Notes: generated by a model from the sequence alone, not told the origin. DNA of 64,000 nt from Azospirillum fermentarium (GCF_025961205.1 NZ_JAOQNH010000001.1:1760001-1824000), one strand, 5' to 3'. Positions 1-12,043 are shown, counted from the first letter of the stretch. Program-made: numbers and translations.

Positions 1-15
1 GGCTTGAGAGAGGCC

Positions 16-56
16 GCACCGGCCCGGCGCCATCCCGCCGGGCCGGTGCTGTTTTT
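16..56 (+). terminator. Rho-independent terminator of the gene upstream of the window
   Basis: A perfect 14-bp GC-rich stem (16-29 with 36-49, six-base loop) is followed directly by TGTTTTT. It would end a plus-strand transcript entering from the left and separates that transcript from the regulator at 178. Confidence 0.85.
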
Positions 57-177
57 GCGTTGCCGCAATTCCGCAGCTTTTTTCGCTGTCGAAGCGATTG
101 ACGGCACGGTTGATTGACCGCACGGTGTCTTGGGCTGATAGGGTCTCATCGGCTGCCGCAGAGGGAGACGACCGACC

Positions 178-750
178 GTGCGCATCCTGGTCATCGACGA
201 GGATAACGACCGCTCCCACGTGCTGGGGGCGGCGCTGGCCGATGCCGGCCACACCATCGTCGCGGCCATCAGCCGGAACGACGACGTGCGCGGCAGCGTC
301 ACCCGGCACCAGCCCGACATGATCATCGTCGATCTGGAAAGCCCGTACCGCGATTTCGTCGAGGATCTGATGCGGATCCACGAGGAAAACCCGCGCCCGG
401 TGGCGATGTTCGTGTCCCGCGACGACCCCGCCGTGGTCGCCCGCGCCATCGAGGCGGGCGTGTCCATCTATGTGGCCGAGGGGCTGGACGGGGCGCTGGT
501 GCGGTCGGTCCTGCGCATCGCCATGCAGCATTACCGCGCGTACGCCCGCCTGAACGACGAACTGGAGCGCACCCGCACCGCGCTGAAGGAGCGCAAGCTG
601 CTGGAGCGGGCCAAGGGCGTGCTGATGGCCAACAAGGGGCTGAGCGAGGATGAGGCGTACAAGCTGTTGCGCCGCATGGCCATGGACCAGAACCGCAAGA
701 TCGCCGACGTGGCCCAGACCATCCTGTCGGTGGCGGATCTGTTGAAGTAA
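178..750 (+). CDS. nasT: NasT-like response regulator with ANTAR RNA-binding domain
   Basis: This 190-residue protein has an N-terminal receiver-like domain (about 1-120, putative phospho-acceptor Asp52 in IIVDLESP) and a C-terminal ANTAR domain (about 130-190, from LERAKGVLM to the end). The order and the central stretch with AIEAGVSIYVAEG match NasT, the antiterminator that lets transcription pass leader hairpins of nitrate and nitrite assimilation operons. NasT is normally held inactive by the nitrate sensor NasS, but no nasS lies next to it here; it may sit outside the window. Translation starts at a GTG. The switch lysine of ordinary receivers is not obvious, as in other NasT proteins. 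Function by family is secure; the target operons are inferred. Confidence 0.85.
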   Translation: MRILVIDEDNDRSHVLGAALADAGHTIVAAISRNDDVRGSVTRHQPDMIIVDLESPYRDFVEDLMRIHEENPRPVAMFVSRDDPAVVARAIEAGVSIYVAEGLDGALVRSVLRIAMQHYRAYARLNDELERTRTALKERKLLERAKGVLMANKGLSEDEAYKLLRRMAMDQNRKIADVAQTILSVADLLK

Positions 751-857
751 CCGTTTCGCCGTACGCCGGATGAAACTGTTTCGGTTACATTTTGATAAAA
801 TTGCTGTAAAAATTCCTCTTTATGCTGCTTTGCGTCATAGCGATGAGGGGGGATCCG

Positions 858-1178
858 ATGATGGACAGCACCACTCCGTTCACGGTTTCGGTCACACAGG
901 ATGCCGTGCGCACGCTGTGCGCCTTGGGTGGGCGGATGACGCACGCCAGCTACGAACTGTTCCGTCCGGTTCTGGACGCGGCGGACACGGCGGACGGCGG
1001 CCCGGTGGTCCTGGATCTGGAGCGTCTTTCGTTTCTCGATTCCAGCGGCCTGGGGATGCTGCTGATCCTCAGCGACACCGTGCGGCGGCGGGGCCGCCCG
1101 CTGCATCTGGTCAACATCCCCCCGCGGGTCCAGCGGGTGCTGGTGCAGACCAACACCCATCGGCTGCTGGCGGGTTGA
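858..1178 (+). CDS. STAS-domain anti-sigma factor antagonist-like protein
   Basis: This 106-residue protein is a single STAS domain. The motif LSFLDSSGLGMLL carries the serine that partner kinases phosphorylate in SpoIIAA/RsbV proteins. I chose the ATG at 858 because GAGGGGGGAT lies just upstream; an in-frame ATG at 822 would add 12 residues without a ribosome site. No anti-sigma kinase or phosphatase gene is adjacent, so its partner is unknown. The 107 bp before it are AT-rich for this genome and probably hold its promoter. It ends 7 bp before the convergent mutL stop. It could belong to a partner-switching general stress system or to another STAS pathway. Confidence 0.8.
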   Translation: MMDSTTPFTVSVTQDAVRTLCALGGRMTHASYELFRPVLDAADTADGGPVVLDLERLSFLDSSGLGMLLILSDTVRRRGRPLHLVNIPPRVQRVLVQTNTHRLLAG

Positions 1179-1185
1179 GCGGCCG

Positions 1186-3045
1186 CTACCGCCGCCCGAA
1201 CAGCCGTTCGATGTCCGGCAGCTTCAGTTCCACATAGGTCGGGCGCCCGTGGTTGCACTGGCCGGAATGGGGGGTGGCCTCCATCTGGCGCAGGAGCGCG
1301 TTCATCTCGTCGATGGACAGCGGACGGCCCGCGCGCACCGACCCGTGACAGGCCATGGTGGCGCACACCTCCTCCAGCCGCTCCTTCAGGGACGCGGCGT
1401 TGCCCAGTTCCGCCAGTTCGTCGGCCAGGTCGCGGATCAGCCCCTTGACGTCGGTCTTGCCCAGCAGGGCCGGCACCTCGCGCACCAGCAGCGAGCCGGG
1501 GCCGAAGCCTTCCACCACCAGACCCAGGTCGGCCAGTTCCTCCGCGCGGGCCAGCACGCGGGCAGCCGACGGTTCGTCCAGTTCCACCACATCAGGGATC
1601 AGCAGCCCCTGGCGCTTCACGCCGCCCTCGACCAGGGCGGCCTTCATGCGTTCATAGACCAGCCGTTCGTGGGCGGCGTGCTGGTCCACGATGATGATGC
1701 CGGTGGCGGTCTGGGCCACGATGTAGGTGTTGTGAAGCTGCGCCCGCGCCGCCCCCAGCGGGAAATCGACGCTTCCGCCGGCGGCCATGGAGGGGGCCAT
1801 GGGTTCGGTGACCCGCGCCGCCGGAGGGGCGGATTCCAGCCCGGCCAGGGGGGCCTGGAAACCCACCGTGCGCTCCGCCAGCCCGCGGGGCAGGGTGGAT
1901 GAGCCGCCGCCGTACGATCCGCCGCCGCCGGTCCAGCGGTTGCCCCACAGGGGGCCGGGCACCGGCTGGGACGTGTCGGACGGGCCGGCACCCTCGGCGC
2001 GCAGGGCCCCCAGCGTCGCCACGCCCACGGTGGTGGAGGCGCGGTGCCCGGCTTCCGCCAGCGCGTGTTTGAGCGCGCCGACGATCAGGCCGCGCACCAG
2101 CCCGGAATCGCGGAACCGCACCTCGGCCTTGGCGGGGTGGACGTTCACGTCCACCTCCATGGGGTCGATGGTCAGGAACAGCGCCAGCAGCGGGTGGCGG
2201 TCGCGGGGCAGGAAATCGGCGTAGGCCGCGCGCACCGCCCCCACCATCAGCTTGTCGCGCACCGGCCGCCCGTTGACGAACAGGTGCTGGTGCCGGGCGG
2301 TGGGGCGGTGCAGCGTGGGCAGGCCGATCCAGCCGGCCAGCGCCACCCCCGCGCGCGCGGCGTCCACCGGCACGGCGTTGTCCTGGAAATCCCGGCCCAT
2401 CAGCGCCCCCAGCCGGACCAGCCGCGCCTGCGCCTCGTCGCCCGAAGCCGCCGCCAGCCGCACGACGGAACGCTGGTCGTCGGCCAGGGAGAAGGCCACG
2501 GTGGGATGGGCCATGGCCAGCCGCTCCACCGTTTCCTGGATGTGGTCCAGTTCGGTGCGGGCGGTTTTCAGGAACTTCAGCCGGGCGGGCACGGCGGCGA
2601 ACAGGTCGCGCACCTCCACCCGCGTGCCCAGCGCCAGGGCCGCCGGCTGCGGCGCGCCCTTGCGCCCGGCGTCCACGGTCAGGCTCCAGGCGGAATCGGC
2701 GCCGCGCGGGCGGCTGGTCAGCGTCAGCCGGCTGACGGCGCCGATGGACGGCAGCGCCTCCCCCCGGAAGCCCAGGTGGCGGATGTCCAGCAGGTCGTCG
2801 GAGGGCAGCTTGGAGGTGGCGTGCCGTTCCACCGCCAGCGCCAGCTCGTCCGGCCCCATGCCGCACCCGTCGTCGGTGATGGACAGCAACGTCCGGCCGC
2901 CGTCGCGCACAACCACGTCGATGCGCCCGGCCCCGGCGTCGAGCGCGTTTTCCACCAGCTCCTTGACCGCGGCGGCGGGGCGTTCGACCACCTCCCCCGC
3001 GGCGATGCGGTTGACCAGCGTTTCCGGCAGCAGGCGGATGGGCAT
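1186..3045 (-). CDS. mutL: DNA mismatch repair protein MutL
   Basis: This 619-residue protein couples MutS mismatch recognition to strand incision. The N-terminal GHKL ATPase motifs are intact: [20 protein letters not shown] with the catalytic Glu and Asn, ITDDGCGM, and [11 protein letters not shown] proline- and glycine-rich linker around residues 350-420 precedes the dimerisation domain. The C-terminal domain has [12 protein letters not shown], matching the DQHA(X)2E(X)4E endonuclease motif, with ACHGS and CNHGRPT downstream. MutL should therefore nick DNA itself, as in bacteria that lack MutH. It lies 19 bp downstream of pgi on the same strand and may be co-transcribed with it. No clear Shine-Dalgarno precedes the ATG. 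Confidence 0.97.
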   Translation of the reverse strand: MPIRLLPETLVNRIAAGEVVERPAAAVKELVENALDAGAGRIDVVVRDGGRTLLSITDDGCGMGPDELALAVERHATSKLPSDDLLDIRHLGFRGEALPSIGAVSRLTLTSRPRGADSAWSLTVDAGRKGAPQPAALALGTRVEVRDLFAAVPARLKFLKTARTELDHIQETVERLAMAHPTVAFSLADDQRSVVRLAAASGDEAQARLVRLGALMGRDFQDNAVPVDAARAGVALAGWIGLPTLHRPTARHQHLFVNGRPVRDKLMVGAVRAAYADFLPRDRHPLLALFLTIDPMEVDVNVHPAKAEVRFRDSGLVRGLIVGALKHALAEAGHRASTTVGVATLGALRAEGAGPSDTSQPVPGPLWGNRWTGGGGSYGGGSSTLPRGLAERTVGFQAPLAGLESAPPAARVTEPMAPSMAAGGSVDFPLGAARAQLHNTYIVAQTATGIIIVDQHAAHERLVYERMKAALVEGGVKRQGLLIPDVVELDEPSAARVLARAEELADLGLVVEGFGPGSLLVREVPALLGKTDVKGLIRDLADELAELGNAASLKERLEEVCATMACHGSVRAGRPLSIDEMNALLRQMEATPHSGQCNHGRPTYVELKLPDIERLFGRR

Positions 3046-3064
3046 GATGTGAGTCGTGACTGCG

Positions 3065-4726
<1,662 letters not shown>

Positions 4727-4814
4727 GACAGGATCACCGGATGTGGCAGGTTCACCGAAAGGCGGAACGGGTGCCCGGACGGGCGCGGAGGGCAAAGGTA
4801 ACACCAGTGGCTGT

Positions 4815-4854
4815 GGGGTGCATACCCGGCGGTTGGCCGCAGGGTATGCACCCC
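4815..4854. terminator. 13-bp inverted repeat between pgi and the M16 peptidase pair
   Basis: GGGGTGCATACCC (4815-4827) and its perfect complement (4842-4854) enclose a 14-base loop. The hairpin lies just downstream of the M16 pair and upstream of pgi on the minus strand, so it most likely ends the peptidase transcript. It has no U-tract, so a pgi leader structure or an operator is also possible. Confidence 0.45.
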
Positions 4855-4897
4855 CACCGTAGGGCCGGCTTTACCGCATGGCCGGCTTTCCCTGGTG

Positions 4898-6262
4898 TCA
4901 GCTTCCGCCTGCGATGGTGCGGGTGGCGGTCACCCCGTCGGGGCGCCCCACCAGCACGGTCAGCAGCGTGTCGGGGTTCAGCAGCCGCTTGGCCACCCGT
5001 GCCACGTCGGCGCGGGTGACGCCGTTGATGAAGCCGTTGCGCCGGTCGAGATAGTCGATGCCCAGCCCATCCTTCTTCACCTGCAGCAGGATGCGCGCGA
5101 TGGCGGAGGTGGAGGAGAACTGCAACGGGAACGAGCCGGTCAGATAGGTCTTGGCGTCGGCCAGTTCCTCGTCGGTCACGCCGCCCTCGGCCATGCGGCG
5201 CCATTCGGCGCGCATGATGTCCAGCGCCTGGCCCGCGGTGGCGTTGCGGGTGGACCCCGACGCGGTGACGAGCGCCGCGTGGTCCAGCGGGTACAGCCCG
5301 CTGTAGACGCCGTAGCTCAGGCCGCGCTTCTCCCGCACCTCCTCCATCAGCCGCGAGGAGAAGCTGCCGCCGCCCAGCACGTAGTTCATCACCGTGGCGG
5401 CGTACCAGTCGGGATCGCTGCGCTTGACCCCCGGCTGGCCCATGATGATGACGGTCTGGGCGGTGGGGCGCGGGGCGACCAGGGTCTGGCCGGCCCCTTG
5501 GGCGGTGACGTCGGGCAGCGGCGGCGTGGCGGCCTTGGCCGGCAGGGTGCCGAACAGGGCGTCCAGCGCCTTGGCCAGCTCGTCGGGGGTGATGGCCCCG
5601 GCGGCGGCCACCACCAGCCGGTCGCGGGTCAGCTCGCTGTGGACGAAGGCGCGCACGTCGTCGGGGGTGATGGCGGCGAGCGTGGCGGGGGTGCCGCGGA
5701 TCTCCTCGCCATAGGGATGGCCGGGGAAGGCGGTGGAGAAGAAGATCCGCCGGGCCACATAGTTCGGGTCGGATTCGTCGCGCTTCAGCCCCGACAGGAT
5801 GGCGCTGCGCATCCGCTCCAGCGCCTCTACGGTCAGGTGCGGGTCGGCCATGGACAGGCGCACCAGATCGAAGGCGGCGGGGGCGTTGTCTTTGAGCGTG
5901 CGCAGGCTGCCGGTGAAGCCGTCGCGGGTGGCGTCATAGTCCAGGCTGGTGGCGAGATCCTGCAGCCGGCCCTGGAACGCCTGGGAATCGTACGGTCCGG
6001 CCCCTTCGTCCAGCAGGGTGGAGGCCAGATTGGCCAGCCCGCCCTTGCCGGCGGGATCGCGGCCCCCGGCCCCGGCGAACACCCATTCCAGCGCCACCAC
6101 GGGGATCTTCTGATCCTCGATCAGCCACGCCTCGATGCCGCCGGGGCTGATCACCCGCTTGATCTCCACGGCGTCCGCCGGACGGGCCAGCAGGGTCAGG
6201 GCCATCAGGACCAGCGCGCACAGCGCGCCGGCGAAACGGTGCGACAGGAAAAACGGCGTCAT
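4898..6262 (-). CDS. M16 family peptidase-like protein, non-catalytic partner subunit
   Basis: This roughly 454-residue protein starts with a signal peptide (about 1-32, hydrophobic core GALCALVLMALTLLA), so it is exported. It has the fold signatures of M16 (insulinase/pitrilysin) peptidases, but the zinc motif HXXEH is absent: the equivalent stretch reads NLASTLLDEG. It keeps the C-terminal EKRGLSYGVYSGLYP segment that resembles the R/Y pair of processing-peptidase partner subunits. It follows the catalytic M16 gene by 7 bp, so the two are probably translated as a pair and form a heterodimer, as in mitochondrial processing peptidase or Sphingomonas SPH2681/2682. The ATG at 6262 is preferred to a GTG one codon upstream. 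Confidence 0.88.
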   Translation of the reverse strand: MTPFFLSHRFAGALCALVLMALTLLARPADAVEIKRVISPGGIEAWLIEDQKIPVVALEWVFAGAGGRDPAGKGGLANLASTLLDEGAGPYDSQAFQGRLQDLATSLDYDATRDGFTGSLRTLKDNAPAAFDLVRLSMADPHLTVEALERMRSAILSGLKRDESDPNYVARRIFFSTAFPGHPYGEEIRGTPATLAAITPDDVRAFVHSELTRDRLVVAAAGAITPDELAKALDALFGTLPAKAATPPLPDVTAQGAGQTLVAPRPTAQTVIIMGQPGVKRSDPDWYAATVMNYVLGGGSFSSRLMEEVREKRGLSYGVYSGLYPLDHAALVTASGSTRNATAGQALDIMRAEWRRMAEGGVTDEELADAKTYLTGSFPLQFSSTSAIARILLQVKKDGLGIDYLDRRNGFINGVTRADVARVAKRLLNPDTLLTVLVGRPDGVTATRTIAGGS

Positions 6263-6269
6263 CACGGGA

Positions 6270-7724
6270 TCAGCTTTCCTTGCCGGGAACGGAGGCCGGC
6301 GCGGCGGCCGGGGCGGCGGAATCGGGGGCCGGGGCGGGCAGCAGCACGCCGGTCACATGGTCGCGCCGGCCCAGGACGGCGCGGGCGGCGGCGGTCACCT
6401 GTCCGGCGGTCACGGCGTCGATGCGCACCGGCCAGCTTTCCACATCGTCGATGCTCTGCCCGGTGGCGAGCGAGGCGCCCAGCGTCTGGGCCGGGCCGCT
6501 CAGGCTGTCGCGGGCGTAGGCCGCCTCGGCCAGCATGCGGCGCTTGGCGGTCTCCACCTCCTCCTCGGTCACGCCCTGGTCCAGCAGGATGCGGACCTGT
6601 TCCAGCAGGGCGGCCTCGGCGGTGTCCGGGGCGACGCCGGGGGCAGGGGAGATGCCGGCGATGAAGGATGTCCCGTCCCACGACACCGGGCTGTAGCCCA
6701 TCCAGGCGGAGGTGGCGATCTTCTGGTCAACCACCAGCGCGCGGTACAGCCGTCCGGTGGCGCCGCCGCTCATCACCTCGGTCAGCACCTGGAGCGCGTA
6801 CGCCTGTTTGTCCGCATCGGTGCGGTAGGAGGGGGCGTGCCACATCCGGTAGACCGACGGCTGGCGCACCTCCTCGTCCTGCAGAACCACCCGGCGGGCG
6901 GCGGTCAACGGCGGGTCGGACACGCGCGACCGGGCGGGCAGGGGGCGGGCGGGGATGGCGCCGTAGTATTTTTCCGCCAGCGGCTTCAGGTCGGCGGCGG
7001 TGACGTCGCCCGACACCACCAGGATGGCGTTGTTGGGGGCGTACCACGTCCTATAGAAGGCTTCGGCGTCCTCCCGCGTCAGGGCGGCCATTTCCTGCGG
7101 CCAGCCGATCACCGGGGTGCCGTAGGGGTGATGCACGTGGAAGGTGGCATCCACCTGTTCGCGCATGCGGTCGGCGGGGTCGTTCTCCACCCGCTGGCGG
7201 CGTTCCTCGATGATGACGTCGCGTTCGGGATAGACCACCTCGTCGGTGAGCTGCAGGCCGGTCATGCGCCCGGCCTCCATCCTCATCACCATCTCCAGCC
7301 GGTCGCGGGCCACGCTCTGATAGAACGCGGTGTAATCCCACGAGGTGAAGGCGTTGTCCTGCCCGCCGTTCTTGGCGACGATGCGGCTGAAGGCGCCGGG
7401 GGCCAGATCCTTGGTTCCCTTGAACATCAGATGTTCCAGGAAATGGGCGATGCCCGAGGTGCCGCGCGGCTCGTCGGCGGCCCCCACCCGGTACCACACC
7501 ATGTGCGTCACCACCGGCACGCGGGTGTTGGTGATCACCACCACCTGCATGCCGTTGGGCAGCGTAAAGCTTTCGGGAAAGAACACGCCCTTTTCCACCG
7601 TGGTCTTGGCGGCGGCGGCGGCGGGCGGCGGGGCGGTGGCGCTGTCCTGCGCGGACGCGGGGGCGGCGGACAGCGCCAGCACGGCGGCGGCGGCGAGCAG
7701 GGAACGACGAACGAGAGCCGGCAT
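6270..7724 (-). CDS. Secreted M16 family zinc metallopeptidase, catalytic subunit
   Basis: The protein has 484 residues with a clear signal peptide (about 1-25, ending ASA). The inverted zinc motif HFLEH is at residues 94-98, within GTSGIAHFLEHLMFKG, and a downstream acidic cluster around VIIEERR can supply the distal zinc ligand. It is therefore the active member of the M16 pair and probably degrades peptides in the periplasm. Its C-terminal half lacks the R/Y motif that the second gene keeps, so the two proteins divide the functional residues between them. A terminator-like hairpin upstream separates it from the DUF3035 gene, so it may have its own promoter. The substrate is unknown. Confidence 0.93.
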   Translation of the reverse strand: MPALVRRSLLAAAAVLALSAAPASAQDSATAPPPAAAAAKTTVEKGVFFPESFTLPNGMQVVVITNTRVPVVTHMVWYRVGAADEPRGTSGIAHFLEHLMFKGTKDLAPGAFSRIVAKNGGQDNAFTSWDYTAFYQSVARDRLEMVMRMEAGRMTGLQLTDEVVYPERDVIIEERRQRVENDPADRMREQVDATFHVHHPYGTPVIGWPQEMAALTREDAEAFYRTWYAPNNAILVVSGDVTAADLKPLAEKYYGAIPARPLPARSRVSDPPLTAARRVVLQDEEVRQPSVYRMWHAPSYRTDADKQAYALQVLTEVMSGGATGRLYRALVVDQKIATSAWMGYSPVSWDGTSFIAGISPAPGVAPDTAEAALLEQVRILLDQGVTEEEVETAKRRMLAEAAYARDSLSGPAQTLGASLATGQSIDDVESWPVRIDAVTAGQVTAAARAVLGRRDHVTGVLLPAPAPDSAAPAAAPASVPGKES

Positions 7725-7769
7725 GGGAATGCGGATCTTTCCTCGAAGATGGAAAACCGAGGGACCATG

Positions 7770-7801
7770 AAAAAGGGGGCGTCCCCGGAAAGGGCGCCCC
7801 C
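7770..7801 (-). terminator. Rho-independent terminator after the DUF3035 gene
   Basis: Read on the minus strand, GGGGGCG (7795-7801) pairs with CGCCCCC (7775-7781), with extra inner pairing, and is followed by TTTTT (7774-7770). It ends the ileS-lspA-DUF3035 transcript before the M16 genes. Confidence 0.8.
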
Positions 7802-7824
7802 CTGCAACTGGGTGCGGGACCGGC

Positions 7825-8415
7825 TTAGAACAAGCCTTCCAGCGGCGCCTTTTTCTTGCGCTCGATGGTCGGGACGTTGCCCTGGTTGATGGGCGCGCCC
7901 TGGGCCTGGGCCTGACGCACGCGCTGGGCCTCCTTGGCGGGATCGACCACCTGATAGGGGGCCTCGTACTTCTGCCAGAACAGCAGCGAATCGACCCAGC
8001 TCCGGTCGGCCACGATCATCGACGTGGTTTCCTGGTCCACCTTGGCGCGGATGGACGGATCGGCCTTGTCCGCACCGGCGCGGTTCAGGAACGCCTGCTC
8101 GCTGGCCGAGCCGCCGCCGCTGCCGCGGGTGGTGTTGATGCGCACCCCCGACACCTGGGCGCCGGGGCCGAAGATCGACGCCGCGGCCACCTGGGACGGG
8201 GCGGCTTCCTGCGGGCGGGCCGCACCGGGGGACGGGGCGGGCAACTGGCGCATGTCGGGCGGCAGGGTCAGCGGCGCACGGGACACCACCGCGAACTCGT
8301 CCGGGCTGGTGCGGTCGAGACCCATGGAGCGGCGGACGTCGGAGCATCCGGTCAGCGCCAACGCCGCCACGGCCAGCCCCAGAAGCGGAGAGAAGGAAGT
8401 TTTGCTGAGCACCAT
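7825..8415 (-). CDS. DUF3035 lipoprotein, BamF-like outer-membrane assembly component
   Basis: From the ATG at 8415 the protein has 196 residues and begins with a lipoprotein signal peptide ending in LALTGC, so Cys23 should be lipidated. The rest is polar and includes DRTSPDEFAVVSRAPL, typical of DUF3035 proteins such as BamF, a BAM-complex accessory of alphaproteobacteria. Placing it after lspA, the lipoprotein signal peptidase gene, is the usual arrangement in this class. An upstream ATG at 8448 is possible and would lengthen the n-region by 11 residues. BAM membership is inferred from family and context. Confidence 0.8.
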   Translation of the reverse strand: MVLSKTSFSPLLGLAVAALALTGCSDVRRSMGLDRTSPDEFAVVSRAPLTLPPDMRQLPAPSPGAARPQEAAPSQVAAASIFGPGAQVSGVRINTTRGSGGGSASEQAFLNRAGADKADPSIRAKVDQETTSMIVADRSWVDSLLFWQKYEAPYQVVDPAKEAQRVRQAQAQGAPINQGNVPTIERKKKAPLEGLF

Positions 8416-8473
8416 CAGATTCCGTCGCGTGAGGGATGTCCCAATCATCAGCCGTTCCGGCCCGCCCGATGTT

Positions 8474-8974
8474 CTACGCCTTTTCATCGCCGGGGAACAG
8501 CCCGTCGATGAGCAGCAGCATCACGCCGACGCTGATGCCGCTGTCGGCCACGTTGAAGGCCCAGAAATGCCAGCCGAAGGCGTGGAAATCGAGAAAATCG
8601 ACCACCGCCCCCAGCCGCACCCGGTCAACCACGTTGCCGACGGCCCCGCCGATGACCATGCCCAGCGCCAGCGCCACGAACCAGCGCTCCGCCCGCCACA
8701 GCCACGTGAGCAGCACCCCGGCGATGGCCAGCGCCACCGCCGTCAGGGCATAGGGCATCCACGACCCGCCGCCGGAAAAGGTGCCGAAGCTGACCCCCCG
8801 GTTCCATGCCAGAACCAGATTGAAGAAGGGGGTCACCTCCACCACCTGCGGCGCGGGCTGCATCAGGACGTTCAGAATCCACCATTTGGTGGCCTGGTCC
8901 ACGGCGGCGACCACGGCCGCCGCCAGCAGGCCCAGCATCAGGAAACGTCCCTTGCGGCTTTCCACGGCGGTCAT
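8474..8974 (-). CDS. lspA: Lipoprotein signal peptidase (signal peptidase II)
   Basis: This 166-residue inner-membrane aspartyl protease removes signal peptides from diacylglyceryl-modified prolipoproteins. Four membrane segments are evident. The two catalytic aspartates lie in GNVVDRV and FNVADSGI, the conserved family boxes. It starts 3 bp after the ileS stop codon, so it is translationally coupled to ileS, the arrangement seen in very many bacteria. The following gene encodes a lipoprotein that LspA would itself process. Confidence 0.97.
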   Translation of the reverse strand: MTAVESRKGRFLMLGLLAAAVVAAVDQATKWWILNVLMQPAPQVVEVTPFFNLVLAWNRGVSFGTFSGGGSWMPYALTAVALAIAGVLLTWLWRAERWFVALALGMVIGGAVGNVVDRVRLGAVVDFLDFHAFGWHFWAFNVADSGISVGVMLLLIDGLFPGDEKA

Positions 8975-8977
8975 GGA

Positions 8978-11824
8978 TCACGCCCCGACCGCATCGGCGC
9001 AGCGCGGGCAGGCACCCGGATGCGCCGTCACCGCGCCCACGTCGGGCAGGATCTTCCAGCAGCGCTCGCACTTCTCCCCCGCCGCCAGACCGGAGACCAC
9101 CGCCACCCCGGCCACGTCGGGCAGGGTGAAGGCCCCCTCCGGCGCCGGGCTGTCCACCACGGTGATGGCGGACGTGATGCACACGTCCTCGAACGGCACG
9201 GTGTCGAGCAGCGCGTGGGTGTCGGCGTCCACGTGCACGGTGGGGCTGGCCTGCAACGACGAGCCGATGGTCTTGTTGGCCCGTTCCAGCTCCAGCGCAC
9301 CGGTGACCACGCGGCGGACGTCGCGGACCTTGGCCCACTTGGCGGCCAGGGCCTCGTCGCGCCACGCGGATGGTATCTCGGGGAACTGGCGCAGGTGCAC
9401 GCTGTCGGCGTCCCAGCCGGCCCCGGTCTTCAAGCCCTCGGGACGGGCCGACCACGCCTCTTCGGCGGTGAAGCACAGCACCGGCGCCATCCACGCGGTC
9501 AGCGCCGACAGCAGGTGCGCCATCACCGTGCGCACGGCGCGGCGGCGGTCCGACATCACCGCGTCGCAGTACAGGCTGTCCTTGCGGACGTCGAAATAGA
9601 AGGCCGACAGGTCCACGGCGCAGAAGTTGTGCACCGCCTGGAAATAGGCATGCAGGTCGTACGACTCGATCTTCTCGCGCACCAGCGCGTCCATCTCGGT
9701 CAGGCGGTGCAGCACCCAGCGTTCCAGCTCGGGCATCTGCGCCGGCTCGATCCGTTCGGCATCGGTGAAGCCGTCCAGCGCCCCCAGCAGGTAGCGCAGG
9801 GTGTTGCGCAGGCGGCGGTAGAGGTCGGCCTGATACTTGATGATCTCCGGCCCGATGCGCTGGTCGTCGCTGTAGTCGGTGCCGACCACCCACAGGCGCA
9901 GGATGTCGGCGCCGTACTGGTTGCACACCTCCTGCGGGGCGACCACGTTGCCCAGCGACTTGGACATCTTGCGGCCCTGCTCGTCGAGCGTGAAGCCGTG
10001 GGTCAGCACCGCGTCATAGGGTGCCCGCCCGCGGGTGCCGCAGGATTCCAGCAGCGAGGAATGGAACCACCCGCGGTGCTGGTCCGAGCCTTCCAGGTAC
10101 AGCGACGCCGGCCACATCAGGTCCGGGCGCTGCTCCAGCACGAAGGCGTGGGTGGAGCCGGATTCGAACCACACCTCGATGATGTCGCGGACCTGCTCGA
10201 AATCATCAGCCTTGTAGTCGTTGCCGAGGAAATCCTGGGCCGGGCGGGCGAACCACGCATCCGAACCCTCGGCCTGGAAGATGTCGGCGATGCGGGTGTT
10301 CACCGTCTCGTCGCGCAGGATGGCGCCGTCGGTCTTGCGCACGAAGATGGCGATGGGCACGCCCCAGGTGCGCTGGCGGCTGACGCACCAGTCCGGGCGG
10401 CTTTCGATCATCGAGCGGATGCGGTTCTCACCCTGCGCCGGCACCCACTGGGTGTCGCCGATGGCCTTCAGCGCCTTGTCGCGCAGGCCGTTCGTCTCCA
10501 TGGAGATGAACCACTGCGGCGTGGTGCGGAAGATCAGCGGCGCCTTTGACCGCCAGGAATGGGGGTAGCTGTGCTTGATCCTGTTGCGGCCCAGAAGCCC
10601 GCCGGCCTCCTTGATGGCGTCCAGCACGGCGTTATTGGCCGGGCCGGGCTTGCCCTGGTCGGTGTAGACGGCCAGACCGGCGAACAGCGGCACGGAGTCG
10701 TAGTAACGCCCGTCCTCGGCCACCGTGCGCGGCACCTCCACCCCATGGGCGCGGCCCAGCTTGAAGTCGTCCTCGCCGTGGCCGGGGGCGATGTGCACCA
10801 CGCCGGTGCCGGCGTCGGTGGTCACGAAATCGCCGGGCAGCAGCGGCACGCGGAAATCATAGCCCTTGTCCGACAGCGGGTGGCGGCAATAGGTGCCCTC
10901 CAGCCGCGAACCGGGGAAGCGGTGAAGCTGCTTCCACGCCGTGATGCCCACCTCCTTGGCGACGTTCTCAGCCAGTGCCGTGGCCAGCACCAGCCGTTCG
11001 CCCACGCGGGCGAGGCTGCCGTCGGCCACCTCGGTCACCTTGAACACGCCGTATTCGATCTCCGCACCATAGGCCATGGCGCGGTTGCCGGGCAGGGTCC
11101 AGGGCGTGGTGGTCCAGATCACCACGTTGGCCTCGTCCACCTCCGGCGAGCCGGAACCGACCACGGGGAAGCGGATGAAACAGGTGGTGGAGGTGTGATC
11201 GTAGTATTCCACCTCGGCGTCGGCGAGGGCTGTCTTTTCCACCACCGACCACAGCACCGGCTTTTCGCCCTTATACAAGCCGCCGTTCATGACGAACTTG
11301 TGGATTTCGCGGGCGATCTGCGCTTCCGCCGGGAAGGTCATGGTGGTGTAGGGCACGGTCCAGTTGCCCTCAACGCCCAGACGCTTGAATTCCTCGGTCT
11401 GGACCGACACCCAATGGGCGGCGAAGTCGCGGCATTCGGCGCGGAACTGGACGACGGGCACCTCGTCCTTGTTCTTGCCGGCGGCTCGGTACTTCTCCTC
11501 GATCTTCCATTCGATGGGCAGGCCGTGGCAGTCCCAGCCGGGGACGTAGTTGGCGTCGAACCCCTGCATCTGCCGGGTGCGCACGATCACGTCCTTCAGG
11601 ATCTTGTTCAGCGCGTGGCCGATGTGGATGTTGCCGTTGGCGTACGGGGGGCCGTCGTGCAGCACGAACTTGGGCCGCCCGGCGGCATCATTGCGCAGCC
11701 GGCCGAACAGGTTCATCCCGGCCCAGCGCTTCAGCAGCTCCGGCTCCTTGGCCGGCAGGCCGCCGCGCATGGGGAAATCGGTGCGGGGCAGGAAGACGGT
11801 GGGCTTGTAATCGCGGGTGGTCAT
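8978..11824 (-). CDS. ileS: Isoleucyl-tRNA synthetase
   Basis: This 948-residue class I synthetase charges tRNA-Ile and edits mischarged valine. The HIGH motif appears as HIGHAL within [15 protein letters not shown], and the KMSKS motif as [10 protein letters not shown]. The C-terminus ends in a CXXC zinc pair, CERCWK and CPRC. The ATG at 11824 gives [13 protein letters not shown], the normal N-terminus; the open frame upstream is arginine- and serine-rich and unlikely to be coding. It leads the ileS-lspA-DUF3035 operon. The upstream region holds two stem-loops. Confidence 0.97.
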   Translation of the reverse strand: MTTRDYKPTVFLPRTDFPMRGGLPAKEPELLKRWAGMNLFGRLRNDAAGRPKFVLHDGPPYANGNIHIGHALNKILKDVIVRTRQMQGFDANYVPGWDCHGLPIEWKIEEKYRAAGKNKDEVPVVQFRAECRDFAAHWVSVQTEEFKRLGVEGNWTVPYTTMTFPAEAQIAREIHKFVMNGGLYKGEKPVLWSVVEKTALADAEVEYYDHTSTTCFIRFPVVGSGSPEVDEANVVIWTTTPWTLPGNRAMAYGAEIEYGVFKVTEVADGSLARVGERLVLATALAENVAKEVGITAWKQLHRFPGSRLEGTYCRHPLSDKGYDFRVPLLPGDFVTTDAGTGVVHIAPGHGEDDFKLGRAHGVEVPRTVAEDGRYYDSVPLFAGLAVYTDQGKPGPANNAVLDAIKEAGGLLGRNRIKHSYPHSWRSKAPLIFRTTPQWFISMETNGLRDKALKAIGDTQWVPAQGENRIRSMIESRPDWCVSRQRTWGVPIAIFVRKTDGAILRDETVNTRIADIFQAEGSDAWFARPAQDFLGNDYKADDFEQVRDIIEVWFESGSTHAFVLEQRPDLMWPASLYLEGSDQHRGWFHSSLLESCGTRGRAPYDAVLTHGFTLDEQGRKMSKSLGNVVAPQEVCNQYGADILRLWVVGTDYSDDQRIGPEIIKYQADLYRRLRNTLRYLLGALDGFTDAERIEPAQMPELERWVLHRLTEMDALVREKIESYDLHAYFQAVHNFCAVDLSAFYFDVRKDSLYCDAVMSDRRRAVRTVMAHLLSALTAWMAPVLCFTAEEAWSARPEGLKTGAGWDADSVHLRQFPEIPSAWRDEALAAKWAKVRDVRRVVTGALELERANKTIGSSLQASPTVHVDADTHALLDTVPFEDVCITSAITVVDSPAPEGAFTLPDVAGVAVVSGLAAGEKCERCWKILPDVGAVTAHPGACPRCADAVGA

Positions 11825-11858
11825 GGATCGTGTCTCGGAAAGCGATGCGGATGGGGCG

Positions 11859-11931
11859 GGCCGCCGGGAGTGTGTCCCCCGGCGGCCGGGCATGAGGCGT
11901 CAGCGGTCCCGGCCCTCCTCAGAGAGCCGGG
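11859..11931 (-). terminator. Two stem-loops between pyrE and ileS
   Basis: The first hairpin pairs 11859-11868 with 11878-11887 (10 bp, nine-base loop). The second pairs 11908-11913 and 11915-11917 with 11922-11924 and 11926-11931, with one C/A mismatch. Neither has a U-tract. They either terminate pyrE or form part of the ileS leader. I see no T-box sequence. Confidence 0.4.
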
Positions 11932-12043
11932 CCGGTAATTCGCATCGTTCCGAACAGGGGCAGGGCCGTGTCGTGCATGCCGGGGATCATAACGCCGCCG
12001 CGATGAGGGTCAAGGATGGGGGAGGGGGAGAAGCCGCCCCACC

